DNA of 64,000 bases from assembly GCA_016858145.1 (NCBI GenBank), contig JAEHOE010000145.1, forward strand, positions 62,001 to 126,000, read 5' to 3'. The translations under genes and the position numbers were made by a program. Under the pieces are notes generated by a model. The model was not told where the DNA came from and ran no database searches. It worked only from the letters and a program-made list of their open reading frames with translations. Source of the stretch: Edaphochlamys debaryana (taxonomy: Eukaryota; Chlorophyta; Chlorophyceae; Chlamydomonadales). This document shows, in pieces, positions 56,801 through 64,000 of this stretch; position 1 is the stretch's first letter, and every line of letters begins with the position of its first letter.

Positions 56801-59800
56801 GGCCCCCACCTGCTCCTGCTCCGCCTCCGCCCTCAGCTCAGGCTGTGGACCGGGGACCTGAGGTGCGAACGCCAGGGAGCGGGCAGGCGGGGAGGTGAGC
56901 AGACGGTGCAGGTGCCGCATGCAGGCGCGTAAACAGCAAGCGCCACGCTCCCTGGACCCAGGGCGGATCTCTCATGCCCACAACCGCGCAAACCACGCAC
57001 CTGCAGCCCCACGGGCAGCTGAGGCCCCGCCTCGGCCCCGACCTGCTCCTGCTCCGCCTCCGCCCTCAGCTCAGGCTGTGGACCGGGGACCTGAGGTGCG
57101 AACGCCAGGGAGCGGGCAGGCGGGGAGGTGAGCAGACGGTGCAGGTGCCGCATGCAGGCGCGTAAACAGCAAGCGCCACGCTCCCTGGACCCAGGGCGGA
57201 TCTCTCATGCCCACAACCGCGCAAACCACGCACCTGCAGCCCCACGGGCAGCTGAGGCCCCGCCTCGGCCCCGACCTGCTCCTGCTCCGCCTCCGCCCTC
57301 AGCTCAGGCTGTGGACCGGGGACCTGAGGTGCGAACGCCAGGGAGCGGGCAGGCGGGGAGGTGAGCAGACGGTGCAGGTGCCGCATGCAGGCGCGCAAAC
57401 AGCAAGCGCCACGCTCCCTGGACCCAGGGCGGATCTCTCATGCCCACAACCGCGCAAACCACGCACCTGCAGCCCCACGGGCAGCTGGGGCCCCGCCTCG
57501 GCCCCCACCTGCTCCTGCTCCGCCTCCGCCCTCAGCTCAGGCTGTGGACCGGGGACCTGAGGTGCGAACGCCAGGGAGCGGGCAGGCGGGGAGGTGAGCA
57601 GACGGTGCAGGTGCCGCATGCAGGCGCGTAAACAGCAAGCGCCACGCTCCCTGGACCCAGGGCGGATCTCTCATGCCCACAACCGCGCAAACCACGCACC
57701 TGCAGCCCCACGGGCAGCTGAGGCCCCGCCTCGGCCCCCACCTGCTCCTGCTCCGCCTCCGCCCTCAGCTCAGGCTGTGGACCGGGGACCTGAGGTGCGA
57801 ACGCCAGGGAGCGGGCAGGCGGGGAGGTGAGCAGACGGTGCAGGTGCCGCATGCAGGCGCGCAAACAGCAAGCGCCACGCTCCCTGGACCCAGGGCGGAT
57901 CTCTCATGCCCACAACCGCGCAAACCACGCACCTGCAGCCCCACGGGCAGCTGGGGCCCCGCCTCGGCCCCCACCTGCTCCTGCTCCGCCTCCGCCCTCA
58001 GCTCAGGCTGTGGACCGGGGACCTGAGGTGCGAACGCCAGGGAGCGGGCAGGCGGGGAGGTGAGCAGACGGTGCAGGTGCCGCATGCAGGCGCGCAAACA
58101 GCAAGCGCCACGCTCCCTGGACCCAGGGCGGATCTCTCATGCCCACAACCGCGCAAACCACGCACCTGCAGCCCCACGGGCAGCTGAGGCCCCGCCTCGG
58201 CCCCCACCTGCTCCTGCTCCGCCTCCGCCCTCAGCTCAGGCTGTGGACCGGGGACCTGAGGTGCGAACGCCAGGGAGCGGGCAGGCGGGGAGGTGAGCAG
58301 ACGGTGCAGGTGCCGCATGCAGGCGCGTAAACAGCAAGCGCCACGCTCCCTGGACCCAGGGCGGATCTCTCATGCCCACAACCGCGCAAACCACGCACCT
58401 GCAGCCCCACGGGCAGCTGAGGCCCCGCCTCGGCCCCCACCTGCTCCTGCTCCGCCTCCGCCCTCAGCTCAGGCTGTGGACCGGGGACCTGAGGTGCGAA
58501 CGCCAGGGAGCGGGCAGGCGGGGAGGTGAGCAGACGGTGCAGGTGCCGCATGCAGGCGCGTAAACAGCAAGCGCCACGCTCCCTGGACCCAGGGCGGATC
58601 TCTCATGCCCACAAACGCGCAAACCACGCACCTGCAGCCCCACGGGCAGCTGAGGCCCCGCCTCGGCCCCGACCTGCTCCTGCTCCGCCTCCGCCCTCAG
58701 CTCAGGCTGTGGACCGGGGACCTGAGGTGCGAACGCCAGGGAGCGGGCAGGCGGGGAGGTGAGCAGACGGTGCAGGTGCCGCATGCAGGCGCGCAAACAG
58801 CAAGCGCCACGCTCCCTGGACCCAGGGCGGATCTCTCATGCCCACAACCGCGCAAACCACGCACCTGCAGCCCCACGGGCAGCTGGGGCCCCGCCTCGGC
58901 CCCCACCTGCTCCTGCTCCGCCTCCGCCCTCAGCTCAGGCTGTGGACCGGGGACCTGAGGTGCGAACGCCAGGGAGCGGGCAGGCGGGGAGGTGAGCAGA
59001 CGGTGCAGGTGCCGCATGCAGGCGCGTAAACAGCAAGCGCCACGCTCCCTGGACCCAGGGCGGATCTCTCATGCCCACAAACGCGCAAACCACGCACCTG
59101 CAGCCCCACGGGCAGCTGAGGCCCCGCCTCGGCCCCCACCTGCTCCTGCTCCGCCTCCGCCCTCAGCTCAGGCTGTGGACCGGGGACCTGAGGTGCGAAC
59201 GCCAGGGAGCGGGCAGGCGGGGAGGTGAGCAGACGGTGCAGGTGCCGCATGCAGGCGCGTAAACAGCAAGCGCCACGCTCCCTGGACCCAGGGCGGATCT
59301 CTCATGCCCACAACCGCGCAAACCACGCACCTGCAGCCCCACGGGCAGCTGAGGCCCCGCCTCGGCCCCGACCTGCTCCTGCTCCGCCTCCGCCCTCAGC
59401 TCAGGCTGTGGACCGGGGACCTGAGGTGCGAACGCCAGGGAGCGGGCAGGCGGGGAGGTGAGCAGACGGTGCAGGTGCCGCATGCAGGCGCGTAAACAGC
59501 AAGCGCCACGCTCCCTGGACCCAGGGCGGATCTCTCATGCCCACAACCGCGCAAACCACGCACCTGCAGCCCCACGGGCAGCTGAGGCCCCGCCTCGGCC
59601 CCGACCTGCTCCTGCTCCGCCTCCGCCCTCAGCTCAGGCTGTGGACCGGGGACCTGAGGTGCGAACGCCAGGGAGCGGGCAGGCGGGGAGGTGAGCAGAC
59701 GGTGCAGGTGCCGCATGCAGGCGCGCAAACAGCAAGCGCCACGCTCCCTGGACCCAGGGCGGATCTCTCATGCCCACAACCGCGCAAACCACGCACCTGC

Positions 59801-60760
59801 AGCCCCACGGGCAGCTGGGGCCCCGCCTCGGCCCCCACCTGCTCCTGCTCCGCCTCCGCCCTCAGCTCAGGCTGTGGACCGGGGACCTGCGGCCTGCTGC
59901 AAGTCACCGAGCAGCCACAGCACGGGCAACCGTTGCTGGCTCCCCTCGGCCACGACTCTATCGTGTGCTCGGGATACTCGTCAACAGCAGCTTCTCCTCC
60001 GAAGAAGAGCAGCAGCGACTGGCGGAAGCGCTGTCTGAGGGTTGTGCTTGAGACGGTATCGGGGCAGGGATACCCGTTGCGCCCCCAGTTGTCCAAGATG
60101 GACTGGCTGAAGGCCTCCGCCGAACTTTTGCGCGTACGAAAGCACAGGACGTCGTACATTTGCAGCATTGGTTTGTGCCACCAGAGCAAGCTCTGACCCG
60201 AGCGCGACAAGCCGAGGTAGCCTGGGTAGGCTGCACATGGAGCCGTAACCCACACGGCGCGCACCGGGACACCGGCATCTGAACCTGGATCGGTTGGTCC
60301 CAGGTTACGATGGTCACAGGGCAGAGCTTTGGCGGCGACGCCTTGCTGCCGCAGCGCGGACACGCGGACACCACGATGGCGGTCTGGCCGCGAAGCGCGC
60401 TGGCCGCGGCGGCATGCATCTCCCCTCGACAGGTCGCAGCTTCGTCATAGTGTTGCAGATAGCTAGCGAGGACCTCTCCTTCAGCAGGCAGGTCGTCGGG
60501 AAGCTCCTCATCGCCCTCAGCGTCGCTGTCGAGCGGTTCCTCTTCTCCCTCGCTCTCCTCGTCTAAGTTGTCGTGTCTATCATCACCACGGAAGAAATCG
60601 TCATCGTGGGCATTGTGGTCGACTGGTTTCGGGGCTATTGTCTTCTGTTGTTTCTTCTGCTGTTTGTGGGTGCCGCCGGAACCGCCAGGGCCGCTGCGCT
60701 TTCCCTCGTTGCCATCATTCCGTCTTTTGCGGTCCTTTGCCCATTGCAACACTGTTGCGG
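44831..60760 (-). CDS. KDZ-superfamily (Kyakuja/Dileera/Zisupton-type) transposase
   Basis: Predicted DDE transposase of the surrounding element. Exons on the minus strand: ~60,760-59,908, 47,115-46,846, 46,772-46,749, 46,682-46,519, 46,454-46,347, 46,271-45,962, 45,883-45,497, 45,364-44,831, with agreeing phases and GT-AG introns. Exon 1 encodes a basic then acidic stretch and a zinc cluster (CPRCG, CAPCG) followed by WWHKPMLQMYDVLCFR. Later exons carry HFDCNFKA (first Asp), CSNFSAD, VCRHG, WYDIACRW (second Asp), YAHSYPCQ and GVGRGSGEPAE (catalytic Glu), then a long helical C-terminal region. This order is typical of KDZ transposases. The start codon is unresolved, and near 60,215 the reading moves to another frame (one base missing or a small intron). 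The second intron-exon step spans 12.8 kb of satellite. Confidence 0.85.
47174..59889. repeat. 233-bp satellite array filling a transposase intron, ~54.6 copies
   Basis: The 233-bp unit repeats over 12.7 kb, with three single-base insertions (near 50,961, 51,662 and 51,801). It fills nearly the whole intron at 47,116-59,907, leaving 58 and 18 bases of other intron sequence. Copies differ at a few marker sites (CTGGGG/CTGAGG, GCGCAAAC/GCGTAAAC, AACCGCG/AAACGCG, CCCCCAC/CCCCGAC). The period is not a multiple of three, and the repeated 63-117-codon ORFs on both strands are by-products. Confidence 0.97.
55343..59889. repeat. 2,330-bp higher-order duplication in the 233-bp array
   Basis: The pattern of variant monomers over ten units from 55,343 recurs exactly from 57,673 (offset 2,330 = 10 x 233): AAACGCG variants at ~56,275 and 56,741 recur at 58,605 and 59,071; CCCCGAC variants in the units at 56,275, 56,974 and 57,207 recur at 58,605, 59,304 and 59,537. 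The second block is cut by the array end. Confidence 0.9.
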
Positions 60761-61079
60761 CATGTAACGCAAGTACTTGTGCGGCTGTGCGTATGGCTGG
60801 CTCAGTACCCTGGCTACAGCGCAAGGACTAGGGCTGCCCGCCATGCCGCGTACGGTCCGCGGGGGCCGTCGTTGGGACGCGCTGTTCCGCGTGCGCTCCT
60901 CCACGCAGCCCCTCTAGTTGTCGACCATAACCCAATGCGAGCCTTGGGAGGCCGTTTGTGAGCGGGGCAAAATTGCGTCTGCAGAAAAGCCTCTCGGGCA
61001 GGCCGGCAGGCTGCCCGAGGAACCGGCACCCCGGGGGGAACTGGACCTGCCCGAGCCTAGGCGAGAGAGGGCTCGGGCA
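60761..61079 (-). repeat. Right terminal inverted repeat
   Basis: The reverse complement of the left repeat over the full 319 bp, with about five substitutions and no length change. It lies directly upstream of the transposase coding region, as the left copies do for the PHD genes, so it probably carries promoter function. Sequence to the right of 61,079 is pyrimidine-rich and is not LINE. Confidence 0.85.
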
Positions 61080-61154
61080 TCCCCCCATACCTCCCACGGC
61101 CCCTCAACTCCCCCCCAAACCCCCAACCCCCGCAGACTGCTTCACCCTAAACCC

Positions 61155-62900
61155 GCTATTTAAGCGGCTCAGTGACTACCAAAACCGCCACTCGAACGAC
61201 CCCGGGTCGGCCGAATATCTTTGCATCGAATTCGCGCGCGAGACCCGGTGCAGCGCAAAGGCAAAGTCGCGATTCGGCAAGCGCAGCAAGCGACAAGACC
61301 GTGCGCTTCACCAGGCCCGGCCGCTTGCAGGCCGACTCGCGTCTCGAAGCGCGCCGATACGCAGGTCTTTGAAGCGGCTGCAAGGCCAGACAGGTACCGT
61401 TTACTACCGTCTTGCTTTCGGCGCGTTTGCGGCGCGAAACGAGCGACGCGACGCGACGACAGTCAATAAAGTCGCCGGTGTCGACGACCAGCCCTAGCTC
61501 CAGCGAGAAGCACAAACACAGTAACACAGGAACACAGGAACACTTTCCTCACATCTTTGCTGGTGCACGCGAAGCGCAGTGCGCCCAGCAACATTTTAAA
61601 GTCGGCGCCCACGACGACCCGCCACAGCTCAAGCGAGCAGTACAGTACATACTGACATCACAGGAACTTTGAAAGGCGCCACTCGGTTTACAAAAGCGTC
61701 ACCGAGTGCAAGCCGCAATGCTTGCACGCCCAAACGCGCGCCGACCTCGCTTCGAGGCCACGAAACGGCGCATGGCGATACCAAGGAAGGTATGGTCATG
61801 CGCAAGCGAGCAAAGCATCGCGGGCAACGTCGGTCAAGCTCGGTCAACGCCGACGTGTCCAAACCACGGCACGGCCTCCCAGCCCCGCAAGGCTTCCCGG
61901 CCCAGGAAACCACCCTCCGCGCGCCCCCCTCGCTCCCTTTCCTCACCAGAACAAAGACCGCTTCAAACACAGTACAAATACGCTAGTTAAGCGGCTCAAT
62001 GACTACCAATCCGCCCACCCCAAACGACCCCGGGTCGCCGCGGTTTGCGACTTATTCAGCAGGCCTCCAGCGGCCGCCGGACCACGCGCGACGGATAGGC
62101 CTCGACGCGAGGGGGGCTTAGCGCCCGGCAGAGCGACGCGAGCGCGACGCGACCGAGCCAGCAAGCGTCGCGACCACAGGCTAAAGTGCACTTTGGCGAG
62201 ACACTCAGGCAGCCAGCAAGCGAGGGTACAGTGCTTGCGACAGCGCGACACGCGACCGACGTCGGCGAGCATTGATGCCCCGAACGCGCGCCCGAAAAGT
62301 GCCGAAAGAGCCCCACTTGCGGACCCAGTATGAGCCAGATCAGCGCCGTGCAGTATAAGCAAGACTTGGCAGCAGACTCGTGACGCGACGCAGCAACATT
62401 TCCAAGAGTCGGCGCCAGCGACGACCTGCCTCAGCTCCAGCGAGCAGTACAGCACATACCTACATCACAAGGGCTTCTCATGGCGCCACTCGGTTGACAA
62501 AAGCGCGCCCGACTGCAAGCGGCAATGCTTGCGCGCCCAAACGCGCGCCGACCTCCCTCCGAGGCCACCCAGCGACGTATCGCGATGCAGAGAAGGGCTG
62601 GTGACGCTCAAATGAGCAAAGCATCGTGGGCCAAAGTCGGTCAAGCTCGGTCAACGCCGACGCGGCCAAAACACAGCACGCCCTCCCAGCCCCGCAGGGC
62701 TTTCCAGCCCAGGAAACCAGCCTCCGCGCGCCCCCCTCGCGCCCCTTTCCTCACCGGAGCAAAGACCGCTTCAAACACAGTACATAAACGCTAGTTATGC
62801 CGCCTGTCGAACACTTAAGTCGCAGTCGGGCCGACCCTGGGTCACCGGACCTTGCCGAGTTACTCTGTGAGGCCCCAAAGGCCACCAAAGTCCGTGCAGC
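61155..62900. repeat. Diverged ~0.82-kb tandem repeat, two copies plus a partial third
   Basis: Units begin at 61,155, 61,982 and 62,790 with GCTA(T/G)TTA(A/T)GC(G/C)G. Inside, both full copies share blocks such as CGCCCAAACGCGCGCCGACC and end with CCGCTTCAAACACAGTACA. Identity is moderate. No coding region is convincing, and no similar sequence lies elsewhere in the window. It lies just outside the right terminal repeat. Confidence 0.75.
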
Positions 62901-64000
62901 GGGTTCCTAGCCTAGCACAAGGCCCACAGCCGCGGGGCTGGGCCGAATGCAGCACGCGTGGTGTGCCGACCTCGGTGCAGGCACCGGGGCACTTTTAGCC
63001 ATGCAGAGGGACCCACACCGCGCAAAGCACTCATGAGATACACCTTAATGTCGAGCACGTCGTGGCCAGAGCGCGAGGGCCTCTCATGATCAGTGCGATG
63101 TCCATTGAAGCTTACATACCCAGCCCGAACCCGCTGCGAGCAGCTGCGAGCGTACCAAAGCACTGCAAGCGGCATAACCATAACACTTCAGGACAAGCTC
63201 ATTCCGGGACAGGGCCGACATGTCCACGCATGCTCCACCCCTTCCCCGTCGCTCAACATCCATGCCGCTGACAGAGCGTGCGTGTAACGTGCGCTTTAAA
63301 CAACGTGACTCCACGAGCCCTCATCAGCCCCCACGCGCCTCCAGCCTCCTCCGGCTCCGCCCCGGCCAGCTTACCTCCCAGCACCCCCACCCTGCAACGT
63401 AAAGCGGCATCACTAAGACCAGATCATTTGGGTGGTCCTGGGGGCCTCGGCACCAAAATGGCATAGGAAAAGATAAATCACGGCGTGTCCGAACGCGTTG
63501 CGTGGTGCGGCCCCTAGGATCCTAGGCCCCTAGTGCATTTGTTGCACTTTGTTGGCCTTGCTTTTCGCGTACCCTCGTCGCCCGTTTCTCCTTCCCCCTA
63601 GGATCCCCCAAGACCCCCATGCGGCTGCTTGTTCCTGCCTGTTGCTCGGCCTCTCCCTCTTTCTGTTGCGTTGCGCACAGCGTAGTTGAGGTCAGCTGCA
63701 TCCCCCTTCGTCGTCGTCCGGACTACGCTGCACGGCCCCTGCGAGCATAGAACCCCCCTGCGGAGTGCCTCCCCGCCGCCCGTTGCTCCGCAAATGAACC
63801 GCCAAAAACGGTGGGGCATGCGTGTTGTGTGAGGCACCGCAGGAACCCGCGGCGGTGCTAGGCCACGCCGGGTACAACACGTGGGATGGCGGCGGGCCGA
63901 GAGGCAACCTGGGCGACTCCTTAGAAGTGCCTTGCCGCAGTGCCTTGCCGCCACGGACAATTCTCGACATGCAATCCCACGTGACGCACTTCCCTCTGCA
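62901..64000. other. No gene recognised
   Basis: No ORF with a plausible protein, no RNA gene and no repeat recognised. A 14-bp perfect palindrome CCTAGGATCCTAGG lies at 63,513-63,526. Base composition is less GC-rich than the LINE coding regions. Confidence 0.4.

Larger units (their letters stand above)
20372..61079. mobile_element. Candidate giant KDZ-type DNA transposon with PHD passenger gene
   Basis: A 319-bp sequence at the left (20,372-20,690) recurs inverted at the right (60,761-61,079) with about five mismatches, both reading TGCCCGAGCC inward from the end. Inside are a KDZ-family transposase starting at the right repeat and a PHD-finger gene starting at the left repeat, pointing toward each other. 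The left end with the PHD gene is tandemly duplicated, so the basic element would be 25,848-61,079 (35.2 kb). Most of the length is satellite DNA (203-bp and 233-bp arrays). I found no matching target-site duplication: left flank CTATGAGGCC, right flank TCCCCCCATA. Either the right flank has been rearranged or the two ends came from separate events. Confidence 0.7.

Noticed and set aside
47119..59900. Repeated 63-117-codon ORFs on both strands of the 233-bp array
   Set aside because: By-products of a satellite inside an intron; the period is not a multiple of three and overlapping frames are open on both strands because the DNA is GC-rich.
20372..61090. Target-site duplication flanking the giant transposon
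   Set aside because: Compared about ten bases on each side of both ends and found no match.

Overview
This window looks like GC-rich nuclear DNA of a chlamydomonad (volvocine-type) green alga. It has long GC-rich coding frames interrupted by short GT-AG introns, LINEs with an apurinic-type endonuclease, a Ty3/gypsy-like element, a KDZ-superfamily transposase, and TGTAA polyadenylation motifs. No ordinary host gene was recognised: almost everything is mobile-element or satellite DNA. The organism call is inference; no rRNA, tRNA or known host gene is present to confirm it.

Layout. (1) 1-8,280, minus strand: a Ty3/gypsy-like retrotransposon running off the left edge. It has a gag-like ORF, then a pol frame lacking a recognisable reverse transcriptase. 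The pol frame carries a degenerate cytosine-methyltransferase-like domain, a full integrase (HHCC plus D-D-E), a PHD finger and the start of a second methyltransferase-like motif. (2) 8,350-18,600, plus strand: three related LINE pieces, of which the third (12,300-18,600) is apparently full length with ORF1, ORF2 and a repeated 3' hairpin. (3) 18,700-20,371, minus strand: a LINE fragment cut at both ends, ending exactly where the next element starts. (4) 20,372-61,079: a candidate giant DNA transposon of about 40.7 kb (35.2 kb without an internal duplication) bounded by 319-bp terminal inverted repeats. (5) 61,080-64,000: a diverged ~0.82-kb tandem repeat and unassigned sequence.

The giant element holds two convergent genes, each starting just inside a terminal repeat. 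On the left is a multi-exon gene for a PHD-finger protein of unknown function, present twice because of a 5,476-bp tandem duplication. On the right is a KDZ (Kyakuja/Dileera/Zisupton-type) transposase with at least eight exons and all three candidate catalytic acidic residues. Between and inside them are three satellites: a 324-bp repeat behind each PHD gene, a 203-bp repeat (about 68 copies, 13.9 kb) that begins 20 bp after the transposase stop codon and supplies its likely poly(A) signal, and a 233-bp repeat (about 54.6 copies, 12.7 kb) that fills one transposase intron.

I read these as one mobile system: transposase plus terminal repeats for movement, a chromatin-reader-like passenger of unknown role, and satellite expansion inside the element. 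Weak points are the missing target-site duplication, one apparent frameshift near the transposase N terminus, and unresolved first exons.
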